Assembly (NCBI GenBank): GCA_030648285.1
Contig: JAUSIC010000023.1
Span: forward strand, 1-40,286
Source of the DNA: Nanobdellota archaeon
GTDB taxonomy: Archaea > Nanobdellota > Nanobdellia > Pacearchaeales > GW2011-AR1
Reading direction: 5' to 3'
Length of the DNA: 40,286 bases
Below the pieces are notes generated by a model, which worked only from the letters and a program-made list of their open reading frames with translations, searched no databases and was not told where the DNA came from. A program made the translations under genes and the position numbers. Shown here piece by piece: positions 26,631 through 36,859 of the stretch. Position 1 is the first letter of the stretch. Every line of letters begins with the position of its first letter.

Positions 26631-28055
26631 ATGAAGGAAAAACCTAATATAATTTTTATAACCCTTGATGGTCTTCGGCCTAAAAACCTTAGTTGCTATG
26701 GATATTCAAGAAATACTTCTCCAAATATAGATTCTTTGGCTAAACAAGGAGTTCTTTTTGAAAACTTTTTTTCATCACATAATGTTACCATGAAATCTAT
26801 CTTGTCGATTCTTGGAGGAAGGCATGTTTTAGGACAGGATTTAGGTTCACATTATACTAAAGAAGAAATAAAAACTTTCTTTGAGACAGGAGGAATCTTA
26901 TTTCCAGAAGTGCTAAAGAAAAATGGGTATAAGACTTATTGTCTGAAAAAATTATATGGTTATCAAAAAACTGGTTTCGATTATTATTTTAAACAGGATG
27001 CTCAAGAAAAATCAAAGAAATGGAATTTAATAAGATTTCTGAAAAAAATCCCCTTATTGTATACATTACCCAAGTTTTTTCTCCACAATTTCTATTTTAT
27101 TCCAAAAAAGATAGAAAATAAAATGAGATTTAATAATAGTGGGGAAATAGCAACTAAAAAAGCAATAGAAATAATAAGACAGAACAAAAAAAATAATTTC
27201 TTTATGTGGGTAGAATATTCTGATACCCATGTACCATATGTATCTTCTTATAAATTTAGTGAAAAATTTAAATCTAATAAAAAGAGCCCAAATTTTTTTG
27301 ATATACTAAAGAATAAAAAAGGGTATAACAAAACAGATATAAGTTTCTTGAAGGGCTGTTGGAAATCTAAAGATACTGTTGAGGATATAATTGCCAAGTA
27401 TGATAATGCCTTGTCTTACGATGATTTTCTTGTTGGAAAAATAATTGATACACTTCAAGAAGAAAATTTATTGAAGAATACAATTATTTTTTTGTTCGCA
27501 GATCATGGAGAAAGCTTAGGAGAACATGGATTGTATTTTACTCATGAAGGACTGTATGATGTTACATTCAACATCCCTCTTATAATTTCAGGCAATTTAA
27601 TACCAAGAAATAAAAGAGTTAAAACTCTGACCCAATTGGAAGATATAGTTCCAACTGTTCTCGATTTAGCAGGAATAAATCATGACCCTTCTTCTTTTGA
27701 TGGAGAAACTCTTTCACCACTATTAGTTGGAAAAGAGAAGAAGATGAGAGAATCCATCTTTATTGAAGAATCTAGCTGCGGATTAAAAAGAAGAGGAATA
27801 AGAACAGAAAAATACAAATATGTTGAATCTTCAGAAAAAGAATTCTCTGTTTGCACAATGTGCGGCACTTGTCACGGGGATATAATCGATTTATTTAATT
27901 TAAAAAAAGATAAAGAAGAAACAATCAGCTTAGCTAAAAAAGATAAAGAGCTCCTTATAAAAATGAAAATAGAACTAGAAAGAAAGATAAAGGATATGAA
28001 AACAATGAATGAGAAAAGAAAAATAAAAAGTTTTATAAGTAAAATAGGTAAGTAG
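26631..28055 (+). CDS. Sulfatase-fold / alkaline-phosphatase-superfamily hydrolase (Thr at nucleophile position)
   Basis: PNIIFITLDGLRPKNLSCYGYSRNTSPNIDSLAKQGVLFENFFSSHNVTMKSILSILGG; FADHGESLGEHG. Confidence 0.88.
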   Translation: MKEKPNIIFITLDGLRPKNLSCYGYSRNTSPNIDSLAKQGVLFENFFSSHNVTMKSILSILGGRHVLGQDLGSHYTKEEIKTFFETGGILFPEVLKKNGYKTYCLKKLYGYQKTGFDYYFKQDAQEKSKKWNLIRFLKKIPLLYTLPKFFLHNFYFIPKKIENKMRFNNSGEIATKKAIEIIRQNKKNNFFMWVEYSDTHVPYVSSYKFSEKFKSNKKSPNFFDILKNKKGYNKTDISFLKGCWKSKDTVEDIIAKYDNALSYDDFLVGKIIDTLQEENLLKNTIIFLFADHGESLGEHGLYFTHEGLYDVTFNIPLIISGNLIPRNKRVKTLTQLEDIVPTVLDLAGINHDPSSFDGETLSPLLVGKEKKMRESIFIEESSCGLKRRGIRTEKYKYVESSEKEFSVCTMCGTCHGDIIDLFNLKKDKEETISLAKKDKELLIKMKIELERKIKDMKTMNEKRKIKSFISKIGK

Positions 28056-28061
28056 AATAAG

Positions 28062-28787
28062 ATGATAGATAAATTAAGGCAAAAGTGGATTCAGTATAAT
28101 GATTTTACATTAAGAGAAATTATTAAGCTTTTAAATGCAAAAATATCTGGACGTATTTTGTTGCACTGTGCATACTGTATGATTGCTCAGAGAATAATAA
28201 GAGAACCAATAAAAACAGTAATTGACATCGGAGCATATGATGGAGAATATTCAAAATGTGCCAAATATGTTCTTCCTTCAGCAAAAATATATGCATTTGA
28301 ACCAACAGAAATCTGCAAGAAAATTAGTGGAAGAGACATAACTGCTTTTAATTTTGGATTATGGGATAAAACAGGCAAAGGAGTTTTTTATCAAACATTT
28401 GATTTGAATACAGGAATTCCTTGTTGTGATAGTTCTTTCTTTAAGACAAAGGATACGAAAAATAATGAAGGTTTTAAAAAAGTCATTATTGAAAGAAAAA
28501 GATTTGATGGATTGGATATTAAAATTGAAAGACCTTGTTTTGTAAAAGTAGATGCAGAAGGCGCAGAATATGAAGTCTTGAAAGGTTTTGGAAATAAATT
28601 AAAAGAAGTTGATGTGATACAGTTAGAATACCTCTTTGAAGAGAATTACAGCAGGCAAAACTTTATTAAAATAATTCAATTATTAAACAAGTACAACTTT
28701 CATGGTTTTTTCCAACCAATAACAACATGGCCAAAAGGAAAATTACCTCAGTCCAATGATTGGATATTTTTTAAATACGAAAAATGA
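28062..28787 (+). CDS. FkbM family methyltransferase
   Basis: VIDIGAYDGEYSKCAKYVLPSAKIYAFEPT...CFVKVDAEGAEYEVLKGF. Confidence 0.88.
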   Translation: MIDKLRQKWIQYNDFTLREIIKLLNAKISGRILLHCAYCMIAQRIIREPIKTVIDIGAYDGEYSKCAKYVLPSAKIYAFEPTEICKKISGRDITAFNFGLWDKTGKGVFYQTFDLNTGIPCCDSSFFKTKDTKNNEGFKKVIIERKRFDGLDIKIERPCFVKVDAEGAEYEVLKGFGNKLKEVDVIQLEYLFEENYSRQNFIKIIQLLNKYNFHGFFQPITTWPKGKLPQSNDWIFFKYEK

Positions 28788-28993
28788 CAAGTAAAATAAC
28801 TATCTCCCTACCAGATAATCTAAGGGAAAAATTAGAAGAAAAAATAAAAGAGACAGATTTTAAGTCCATAGAAGATTATATTTTATATGTGTTAAAACAA
28901 ATGGTTTCTGTTGATTCTAAGGAAAAAGTAACTTATTCTGATGAAGATGAAGCTGCTCTCAAAAAAAAGCTTAAAGAAATGGGCTATCTTTAA
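28784..28993 (+). CDS. RHH/CopG-like small putative DNA-binding protein
   Basis: MTSKITISLPDNLREKLEEKIKETDFKSIEDYILYVLKQMV...EAALKKKLKEMGYL; ATGA overlap with the fkbM-like gene. Confidence 0.7.
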   Translation: MTSKITISLPDNLREKLEEKIKETDFKSIEDYILYVLKQMVSVDSKEKVTYSDEDEAALKKKLKEMGYL

Positions 28994-30101
28994 TAATCTC
29001 TTTTAATACACTGCAGATGTATTCAATTTCATTGTCGTTTAAGTCGCTTGAACTTGGAAGATAAAATCCCCTTTCTCCAAGCATGTCTGCCACAGGAAAA
29101 TTTCCAGAACAATCAGGAGCATTTTCAACAGTCTTGTTATAATAAGCCGGCTGTTTGTGCATTGGAATAAAAAATCCTCTTGTTTCAATCCCCCTCTCTT
29201 TTAGTCTGTCCATAACTTGTTCTTTTGTGAGTTTTATTGAATTATCCAGGACAATTCCATACATCCAGTAAACATTTTTTGCATAAGGTTTTTCAACAGG
29301 CAAGATTAACCCAGGAGTATTTTTCAGTAACTTATTATATCTCAGCCCAACAGAGCGTCTTGCTTCAATAAGCATTTGTGCATTTTCCATTTGTGCAAAT
29401 CCTATCGCTGCTTGTATATTAGTCAGCCTGTAGTTGTATCCTACTTCACTATGGACAAATCTTGGCAAATCAAACGCATGATTTCTCAATTTTCTCATTT
29501 TTTCTGCAAGTTCTTTATTGTCTGTAACGCACATTCCTCCTTCTCCTGTTGTAATTATTTTGTTTGCATAAAAACTGAAACATCCAATGTCAGATAAGCT
29601 TCCTGCCTTTTTTCCTATGTATTCTGCACCTGTTGCTTCTGCCGCGTCCTCAATAATGAATAAATTGTGTTTCTTTGCAATTTGATATATCATAGACATA
29701 TCACAAGGATGTCCATAAATATGAACAGGCATTATGGCTTTTGTTTTTGAAGTTATTTTTTCTTCTATTTTTGTAGTGTCAATATTCCATGTATCTATTT
29801 CAGAATCAACAAGAACAGGAGTGGCTCCCGTGAATATAATAGCATTTACTGATGCAGCCATGGTAAATGTTGGAACTATCACTTCATCCCCTTTTTTTAA
29901 TCCTAAAGAAACACAGGCTAAATGAAGTGCAGCCAACCCGCTTGTGCATGAAACAGCATATTTTGTTCCACAATATTTTGCAAATTCTTCCTCGAATTTA
30001 TCGAGATATTCTCCTTTGCTGCTTATCCAATTAGTTCTTATTGCATCAAGAACATATTTTTCTTCATTTCCAGGAAGCCAGGGTTTACAAACAGGAATCA
30101 T
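28971..30101 (-). CDS. DegT/DnrJ/EryC1 aminotransferase, GDP-perosamine synthase-like
   Basis: MIPVCKPWLPGNEEKYVLDAIRTNWISSKGEYLDKFEEEFAKYCG..., VHIYGHPCDM, ANKIITTGEGGMCVT. Confidence 0.88.
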   Translation of the reverse strand: MIPVCKPWLPGNEEKYVLDAIRTNWISSKGEYLDKFEEEFAKYCGTKYAVSCTSGLAALHLACVSLGLKKGDEVIVPTFTMAASVNAIIFTGATPVLVDSEIDTWNIDTTKIEEKITSKTKAIMPVHIYGHPCDMSMIYQIAKKHNLFIIEDAAEATGAEYIGKKAGSLSDIGCFSFYANKIITTGEGGMCVTDNKELAEKMRKLRNHAFDLPRFVHSEVGYNYRLTNIQAAIGFAQMENAQMLIEARRSVGLRYNKLLKNTPGLILPVEKPYAKNVYWMYGIVLDNSIKLTKEQVMDRLKERGIETRGFFIPMHKQPAYYNKTVENAPDCSGNFPVADMLGERGFYLPSSSDLNDNEIEYICSVLKEIIKDSPFL

Positions 30102-30190
30102 TTTATAATTTTAATTTAGGTATATCTTTTAAGCTTTTGTATGTTATATTTTATAATAATCTTTTTAAGCATATAAAATTCTGTTTTATT

Positions 30191-30868
30191 ATGGAAGAAA
30201 AAGATGTTTTATTTGTAGAAAATTTAGTAAAACCAGAATATGAGAAAATAAGAGACTGGTCTCATGGTTGGTTACATATTTTAGGAGTTAAAGAGTCTTC
30301 TATTAAATTAGCTACAGCAGAAAATTATGACACTAATGTGTCTGCAGTTCTTGCTTATTGCCATGATCTGGGAAGAGTTTTAGAAGAGCAAGATAGTTCT
30401 CTTGGTTCTCATTCTGTTTTATCAATAGAGCCTTCTGTACGAATTCTACAACAAATTGGAGTAAAGGGTAAACTTTTTGGTTCTATAATTGAAGCAATTG
30501 CAGTGCATTCTTATAAAGATTATCAAGGAAAAGATTTAGCAGCTAAAGTTTTAAGAGATGCTGATAAATCAGAGGCTCTTGGACCCAAAGGAGTACTGCG
30601 TGCCGCAAGATATATCTTGAGAAGAGATTTTGTAGATACAGATTTAATTTTTAGAAATTATCATAATCAAGAATTGATGGATTTATTTGCTAAAGAAACC
30701 TTAGAGAGAATAAAAAAAGATCCAGAAGCCCTTAGCAGATATTTAAAAGATTTTAGTTTCACTTTAGAATGGATTAATGAAAAAATGTTCGATACAAACT
30801 CAGCATACAGATTGTTTGAAGAAGAAATGAAATATATCAAAAAATCACATGAGTTTTTATTGTCCTAA
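30191..30868 (+). CDS. HD-domain phosphohydrolase
   Basis: HGWLHILGVKESSIKLA...VLAYCHDLGRVLEE...DADKSEALGP; ATG at 30191 preferred. Confidence 0.85.
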   Translation: MEEKDVLFVENLVKPEYEKIRDWSHGWLHILGVKESSIKLATAENYDTNVSAVLAYCHDLGRVLEEQDSSLGSHSVLSIEPSVRILQQIGVKGKLFGSIIEAIAVHSYKDYQGKDLAAKVLRDADKSEALGPKGVLRAARYILRRDFVDTDLIFRNYHNQELMDLFAKETLERIKKDPEALSRYLKDFSFTLEWINEKMFDTNSAYRLFEEEMKYIKKSHEFLLS

Positions 30869-32487
30869 TTTATTTTAATTCTCACAACATCCTCTTCATA
30901 ACCTGTTCCTTCTCGTGATTCAGAAATAAGATCTATCATTACTGCTTTCTCTATTGCCTTGAATGTATGAATTATCTTCGGAGGAATTGTAATCAGTTCT
31001 CCTGCATTTAGGATGATTTTTTTAACATTATTTGGTTCATTTGCAGGAGCAATTAGAACTTCAAAAGTTCCTGATAAAATATAAGAGTATTGTGTAGATA
31101 ATTTGTGATAATGGTTTCCTCTTACTCCATTAATTTCTGTTGTAATCAAGCCCACATGATTTATTTTTTCATTCAGCAAGTCAGAAATAATTCCTCTCTC
31201 ATCTGAATAAACAGGATCTATCTTTTCTATTTTCAAAGGCAATGAATCTTCATTTATACTTCCAATAATAACTGGTTTTGGAATAGGGATTATGAAACTT
31301 CCTGTTTTCAGGAAATCTTTACTATTCTTTATTATCTCGCTTGCAAAATTCCAAGCAAAAATAATTCCATAATCTGCTTGTTTTTCTCCTCCCACAATAG
31401 GAATATGCATACCAGGAGTATAATGCCCTCTTTTTATCAATGATTTCTCTGTCATATAATCAATGACACTTGTATCAATCTTGCAATAATTCAGCAAGGT
31501 GTTTCCCTTTGCAGGAGCACTTATTCCAACTATTTTTTTGCCTTGTTTTTTCAAGTCTCTAATCAATTCGCTGAATATTTTCTTGTGTTCAGCAACCCTT
31601 CTAGCAAATTCATCCAATGTTTTTTTATTATAAATTCCTTTATCTTCTTCTAGTTTAATCAGGTTCTTCACATTCTCTGCTATTTGTTTTTTTCCATTCC
31701 AGCAAACAAATACTCTTATTGATTTTCCATGAATCTCCTGCCTTTCTACATCAAAAACATCCATTCCATATTTACTGAAAAAGTTTACCAATGGTTTTAC
31801 AGAAAGGTATTCCAAATGATCCAGATAAATTGTATCATATTCTAAATTTTTTATTAAATCGACAAAATAAGGAGCTTCAATTATAAAAATTCCCTCTTCA
31901 TCAAGCATTATTTGCAGACTTTCCATTAATCCTTTTTTATCGTCAATATGAGCAAACACATTTGTTGCACCAATAACTTTAGCTTTTCCTTTTTCATTCA
32001 CGACTCTTCTTGCAACATTTGGATTAATAAATTCCTGCCAGGTTTCAATTCCTCTTTCATTTGCAATTTTTGCAATTCTTGGTGCAGGGTCAATTCCAAG
32101 AATATTCATTCCATTTTTCTTGAAACCTTCTAATAAAACACCAACATTGCTTCCTATGTCTACAATTAATGAGTTTCTTTGAAGATTAAATTTCCTGCAT
32201 ACAGAATCAGCCATGTCAAAAAAATGTTTTTTTCCTGTTTCTGTTATAGAAGACTCATAAAGATATTTTTCGTTGTAAAGATATTCTGGTTTTACAGCAT
32301 ATACTAATTGAGTTAATCCGCAATCTTCGCACTGGCAGACTTTTAAAGGGAAAAAAATTTCTGGCTGATTAATTTCCTCTTCACTTAATACTCCATCAGC
32401 AGGAGGCAAAAAACCAAGATTTAGAAATTCATATAATCTGGGTGAATTGCACATTCTACAATTTGTTAATTTTCTTCCGAATTCCAT
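30865..32487 (-). CDS. Fusion: NDP-hexose C-methyltransferase-like SAM methyltransferase + C-terminal FdtA/WxcM-like cupin
   Basis: N-terminal Zn-binding [23 protein letters not shown]...[14 protein letters not shown] motif [30 protein letters not shown]-terminal cupin [24 protein letters not shown]...[13 protein letters not shown]. Confidence 0.85.
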   Translation of the reverse strand: MEFGRKLTNCRMCNSPRLYEFLNLGFLPPADGVLSEEEINQPEIFFPLKVCQCEDCGLTQLVYAVKPEYLYNEKYLYESSITETGKKHFFDMADSVCRKFNLQRNSLIVDIGSNVGVLLEGFKKNGMNILGIDPAPRIAKIANERGIETWQEFINPNVARRVVNEKGKAKVIGATNVFAHIDDKKGLMESLQIMLDEEGIFIIEAPYFVDLIKNLEYDTIYLDHLEYLSVKPLVNFFSKYGMDVFDVERQEIHGKSIRVFVCWNGKKQIAENVKNLIKLEEDKGIYNKKTLDEFARRVAEHKKIFSELIRDLKKQGKKIVGISAPAKGNTLLNYCKIDTSVIDYMTEKSLIKRGHYTPGMHIPIVGGEKQADYGIIFAWNFASEIIKNSKDFLKTGSFIIPIPKPVIIGSINEDSLPLKIEKIDPVYSDERGIISDLLNEKINHVGLITTEINGVRGNHYHKLSTQYSYILSGTFEVLIAPANEPNNVKKIILNAGELITIPPKIIHTFKAIEKAVMIDLISESREGTGYEEDVVRIKIN

Positions 32488-33647
32488 TTTTTTGTGTCTG
32501 GCAATTTAATTCCGTATTTTTCAGCAAATTCTAAGAGGATTTTTATCGAAGAAGAAATTTTCTCTCCGACCTCTTTTTCTTTTCCTTCCACATATGCTTC
32601 TTTTTGGGCTAACGCCAAATCGTGTTCAACCATTCTTTTTACTAATTGTTTAAATCTAATTCTTGGTTCCCATCCTAATTTGTTTTTAGCCTTAGTATAA
32701 TCTGCACATAGAACGTCTACTTCTGCTGGCCTCATGTATATTGAATCAATTTTAACAATAACTTTTCCATTTTCATCCAGATATTCTTCATCTTTTCCAG
32801 TTTTCCCGTTTGACTTTATTTTCATTCCTAAAATATTTGCAGCCTCTTCTAAGAATTCACGGATAGAATGCATTTCTCCTGTTCCAACAACATAATCATC
32901 TGGTTGTTCTTGTTGAAGAATTAGCCACATTGCTTCTACATAATTTTCTGCATGCCCCCAATCTCTCTTTGAATCCAAATTCCCAAGAGACAAGCAGTCT
33001 ACTAGTCCCAATTTTATCTGGCATAAAGTTCTTGTTATTTTTCTAGTAACAAAATTCTCCCCTCTTCTTTCAGATTCATGATTGAATAATATTCCGCTTG
33101 AAGCATATATTCCATATGATTCTCTGTAATTTACAGTTATATTATGAGCATAAACCTTTGCGCAACCATAAGGACTTCTTGGATGAAAAGGAGTTTTTTC
33201 AGATTGAGGAACTTCTGTTGGTTTTCCTGAGAACATTTCTGAAGATGAAGCTTGGTAGAACTTTGCTTTTGGGCATATGTCTCTTATCGCTTCTAGCATT
33301 CTTAGTGTTCCTAATGCAACCACATCAGATGTATTTTCAGGAACATCAAAACTAATTCTTACATGACTCTGTGCACCAAGATTGTATACTTCATCAGGCA
33401 TTATTTCCTTGATTAATTTTTTGACAGAAGTAGAGTCTGTTAAATCTCCATAATGAAGTATTGGTCCGCTAATATCATCAAATGATTTTTTTCTATTTGT
33501 CAAATGTTCTAATCTATCTCTATTATTGAAATTGCTTGTTCTTCTTACAATCCCGTGAACTTCATAACCTTTTTTTAACAAGAACTCTGCGAGATAACTG
33601 CCATCTTGTCCTGTTATCCCTGTGATAAGTGCCTTCCTTTTTTCCAC
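32466..33647 (-). CDS. gmd: GDP-mannose 4,6-dehydratase
   Basis: [45 protein letters not shown]..., [53 protein letters not shown]. Confidence 0.95.
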   Translation of the reverse strand: MEKRKALITGITGQDGSYLAEFLLKKGYEVHGIVRRTSNFNNRDRLEHLTNRKKSFDDISGPILHYGDLTDSTSVKKLIKEIMPDEVYNLGAQSHVRISFDVPENTSDVVALGTLRMLEAIRDICPKAKFYQASSSEMFSGKPTEVPQSEKTPFHPRSPYGCAKVYAHNITVNYRESYGIYASSGILFNHESERRGENFVTRKITRTLCQIKLGLVDCLSLGNLDSKRDWGHAENYVEAMWLILQQEQPDDYVVGTGEMHSIREFLEEAANILGMKIKSNGKTGKDEEYLDENGKVIVKIDSIYMRPAEVDVLCADYTKAKNKLGWEPRIRFKQLVKRMVEHDLALAQKEAYVEGKEKEVGEKISSSIKILLEFAEKYGIKLPDTKKWNSEEN

Positions 33648-33708
33648 AAAAAGAAAGTGAAGTTTTGATTTAAATAGTTTATGAAATAGGAATATACATT
33701 TTAATCTA

Positions 33709-34461
33709 TTATATTCTTCCCACTAAAATCATATTCCAATGCTTTTCTGTTAATTCTTCACCAAATTCATAAGAAGGGCATAAATGAATTAATTCAAATT
33801 CTTCGTCATTCATGTATTTTTCTAATTCTTTTGGAAAGAAGAATCTGACTTTGTGTATTTCTTCATATTTTTTTATCAAATTATCATTTTTAAAAATTTC
33901 AACCTCAAATTTCACATTATTTATATGATTTTTTACATCTAAATCAGGAAAGCTTCTCCTTACAATTTTTAATCCCTTAACTTCAACAATTTTCTCTCTG
34001 CTTGTTGGCAACTCATGCATTACCCCCAAACCATTCCAGCAATCAATAATTAGCAGTCCATTTGGATTTAGATGCCTTTTAACACATTTGAAGAAATTTT
34101 CAATTTGTTTGTTCTCTGTTAAATATCCTATTGCTGAAAACATGCAGATGATAGAATCAAATTTCTCATTCAATTCAAAATTGGACATGTCTCCTACAAC
34201 AAACTTAACATTCGGAGTTTTCTCTTTTGCTATTTCTATCATATCTGGCGATAAATCCAAGCCAGTCATCTCATAGATTCTATCAGAAAGCTCTTTTTCA
34301 TGAAGTCCTGTTCCGCATCCCAAATCAAGAACTTTTTTATTTTTTAAGTTAAATTTTTTAAATACTTGTTCTAAAAAATCAATCTCTTTTTTGTAATCTT
34401 TATTCTTGTTGAATAAGTCATAATATCTTGCATAACTTCCCTCAAATTTTTTATCTTCCAT
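33709..34461 (-). CDS. Class I SAM-dependent methyltransferase (start MEDKKFEG at 34461)
   Basis: [39 protein letters not shown]...[13 protein letters not shown]. Confidence 0.9.
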   Translation of the reverse strand: MEDKKFEGSYARYYDLFNKNKDYKKEIDFLEQVFKKFNLKNKKVLDLGCGTGLHEKELSDRIYEMTGLDLSPDMIEIAKEKTPNVKFVVGDMSNFELNEKFDSIICMFSAIGYLTENKQIENFFKCVKRHLNPNGLLIIDCWNGLGVMHELPTSREKIVEVKGLKIVRRSFPDLDVKNHINNVKFEVEIFKNDNLIKKYEEIHKVRFFFPKELEKYMNDEEFELIHLCPSYEFGEELTEKHWNMILVGRI

Positions 34462-34520
34462 TATGCAAAATACCTCCATGTCGATTTTGTATTTGTGGAA
34501 AATTTCTTATTTTCTGTCAT
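34461..34520 (-). promoter_or_regulatory. Leader/coupling element copy E (uORF MTENKKFSTNTKSTWRYFA*)
   Basis: Minus-strand ATGACAGAAAATAAGAAATTTTCCACAAATACAAAATCGACATGGAGGTATTTTGCATAATG; TAATG overlaps at both ends. Confidence 0.85.
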
Positions 34521-35686
34521 TATGTATTAATTATCTGTTTTATTCTTTTAATAAAATTTTCTCTTGAAAAAAATTCTGCCCTTTTCATGAATTTTTTAGG
34601 ATTAATCTTTTCTTTCTCTAATTTTTCCAGGATTTCTTCTAATTTTCTTCCTCCGTCTTCAACATCATCAAATCCAACCCCCCATTTTCCTTTTTCCACA
34701 ACCTCGTCCCATGTTCCACAGTCTTTAGAAGTAAGAACAATTACTCCAGAAGCCATCGCTTCAACAGAAGTCAGGGTTATGCTTTCTCCTTGCTGGGAAT
34801 CTATCAAGACCTTAGCTTGAGATAATATTTCTCTTAGTTCCTCAAAAGTCGGGTTTTTGATTATTCTTACTCTTTTGGATATTTCAAATCCCTTGATTAA
34901 TTGATTCAAATAATTAATATAATCCTCAGAATCAGGAGTACTTCCACCCATTATAATTAATTCATAATTAGAAAATTTTTTGGTTCCATTATAAAAAATC
35001 TTTATGGAATCATCCACCATCTTGTTCTTTGCAATTCTTCCAAAAACTATTATCAGATTTTTTTTAAGTTTTTTATCATAAAAAAATTTGTCTGTTTCTA
35101 CTCCGGGATACAGGTTTTCTTTTAGCCTTATCTTCCAATATTTTTCAAGCTCATTTCGTGTATAGTTATCTACAGGGTAGATGTCGTATTTATCATTTAA
35201 TCTTTCTTTTTTTAAGTTAATAACTGCCTTAATATTGTCCTTGATTTTTCTTTTATAACTTCTATGCAAATTTGGAAATTTATCCAAATCAGATCTCACA
35301 GGAGACACACGCCATACTATATATCTTGGTGGATTCTTTGGAAGATATTTATGAAGTATCCTTCCGTCCATGTCGATTATCAAGTCAACTTCTTTAGCCA
35401 TTTTTTTAAATTCTTTTTTTATTACTTTTCTTGCGAGAGTGTCTTCTTTGCAAAAAAATCTTTTGAATTTGCTGCAACTGTAGATTTTTTTTATTTTAAA
35501 TTTTCCATAAAATTTTGTAATTTTTTCTATATCTAATCCAAAAGGGCTAAGCAAATATACTTCTATTCCAAGATAATCTAACGTAAAGATTAAATCTCTC
35601 ACAACTTTTGGAAACCCTCCTCCGCCAGAAGAGATATCAGGCATACACACAATTCCAACTTTACTCACTTTTTGTAATCTTTTCAT
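34520..35686 (-). CDS. Glycosyltransferase, GT4/GT-B-like
   Basis: SSGGGGFPKVVRDLIFTL, NLIIVFGRIAKNKMVDDSIKIF, SQQGESITLTSVEAMASGVIVLTSKDCGTWDE. Confidence 0.88.
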   Translation of the reverse strand: MKRLQKVSKVGIVCMPDISSGGGGFPKVVRDLIFTLDYLGIEVYLLSPFGLDIEKITKFYGKFKIKKIYSCSKFKRFFCKEDTLARKVIKKEFKKMAKEVDLIIDMDGRILHKYLPKNPPRYIVWRVSPVRSDLDKFPNLHRSYKRKIKDNIKAVINLKKERLNDKYDIYPVDNYTRNELEKYWKIRLKENLYPGVETDKFFYDKKLKKNLIIVFGRIAKNKMVDDSIKIFYNGTKKFSNYELIIMGGSTPDSEDYINYLNQLIKGFEISKRVRIIKNPTFEELREILSQAKVLIDSQQGESITLTSVEAMASGVIVLTSKDCGTWDEVVEKGKWGVGFDDVEDGGRKLEEILEKLEKEKINPKKFMKRAEFFSRENFIKRIKQIINT

Positions 35687-36824
35687 AAAACGCTTCCATT
35701 TCTTTTATTTTTTTGTTCAGTCTAAATTCTTCCTGAAATTTCTTGACGTTTCTTTGTAATTGAGCATAATCTTTTTTTTCAAGAATTTTTCTTAGATTTT
35801 TTAAATCATTCAAGTCAACACCAAACCCGATTTCATATTTTTCAATTATCGCTCTCATGTATTCACATTCTTTGTCAATAATTATTGGCAATCCTGCCTC
35901 GAGATAATTTAACATTTTTGCGCCAAGGAGTATTTTCTGTTCATTTAAGCTATTCTCATCCATGTCTTCGAATGGTGGAAAAATTCCATAATGATACTGG
36001 GACATTTCTCTGTTTAATTCATTAGGTTTTATCCCCTTGTGATAAGAATAATATTTGTTCTTTTTTGCTTCGTTTGCAAAAAATTCCCCGTCTTTTTTAT
36101 CAAGACACTCCCCATAAGTATGAAAATGAATCTTTTGAGAAGTGATAACTCTCATTGCATCGATGTAGCGATTTTTTCCAGGCCATATTGAATGAGGGCT
36201 TCCTCCAAATACTATATGGATATCTTTTCCATTCTTTTTTTTTGGAGCAAAAGTCCACTCATCAAGTAAGCTTGGAGATATGTACATTTTAGGAGCATTT
36301 ACCTTGTAACTCAATAATTCAAATTCTTTTGGAGACATCTTGTTTATCACGCCATCTACATCTCTCATGCAAACCTTTTCAGAGAATTTCTGAATCTCTC
36401 CTTTTATCCAGAACTCTTTTGTAAAGAAGAAATTTCTCTTGTCCATTCCCCATATATCATTTGCATAATAAATTTTCTTGCTGTTTCCCATGAATAGCAT
36501 AGTCATTAAACTGAATGCATCAGGACCTGTAACATGAAAAAGATATGGCTTCATTTTTTTTATATCTGTAAAAAATTTTCTTCCATCTTTGCTTGATATT
36601 TTATTAAAAAAATCCTTGATAGTATGGAGAAAGTTTCTGTCCATTTTGTGGCTTAATTCAAGAACCAGAATCTTGTCATAGGCACTTGAATAGAATTGCT
36701 TGTCTATCTTGGAAAAAGTAACCAGAATTACCTCATACTTGCCTGTTAATTTTAATGTTCTTGCTATCCTGTAAATTATAACTGTCGGTTTTGGTTCGAC
36801 AAACACAATTTGTTTTTTTTCCAT
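35661..36824 (-). CDS. Glycosyltransferase, GT-B-like
   Basis: IVFVEPKPTVIIYRIARTLKLTGKYEVILVTF; KMLNYLEAGLPIIIDKECEYMRAII. Confidence 0.75.
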   Translation of the reverse strand: MEKKQIVFVEPKPTVIIYRIARTLKLTGKYEVILVTFSKIDKQFYSSAYDKILVLELSHKMDRNFLHTIKDFFNKISSKDGRKFFTDIKKMKPYLFHVTGPDAFSLMTMLFMGNSKKIYYANDIWGMDKRNFFFTKEFWIKGEIQKFSEKVCMRDVDGVINKMSPKEFELLSYKVNAPKMYISPSLLDEWTFAPKKKNGKDIHIVFGGSPHSIWPGKNRYIDAMRVITSQKIHFHTYGECLDKKDGEFFANEAKKNKYYSYHKGIKPNELNREMSQYHYGIFPPFEDMDENSLNEQKILLGAKMLNYLEAGLPIIIDKECEYMRAIIEKYEIGFGVDLNDLKNLRKILEKKDYAQLQRNVKKFQEEFRLNKKIKEMEAFYEKITKSE

Positions 36825-36859
36825 TTTATATAGATTAAATTGATTATAACAAATAATTT

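Noticed and set aside
27858-27875. CGTCH as a c-type haem motif in the second sulfatase-fold protein
   Set aside because: The paralogue lacks CxxCH at that site and no cytochrome context exists; a Zn/structural Cys cluster is more plausible
34462-34479. MEVFCIM / MGVFCIM N-termini shared by the methyltransferase and SecD ORFs
   Set aside because: Not homologous protein N-termini; they arise from translating the GGAGGTATTTTGCATAATG part of the leader element in the downstream frame
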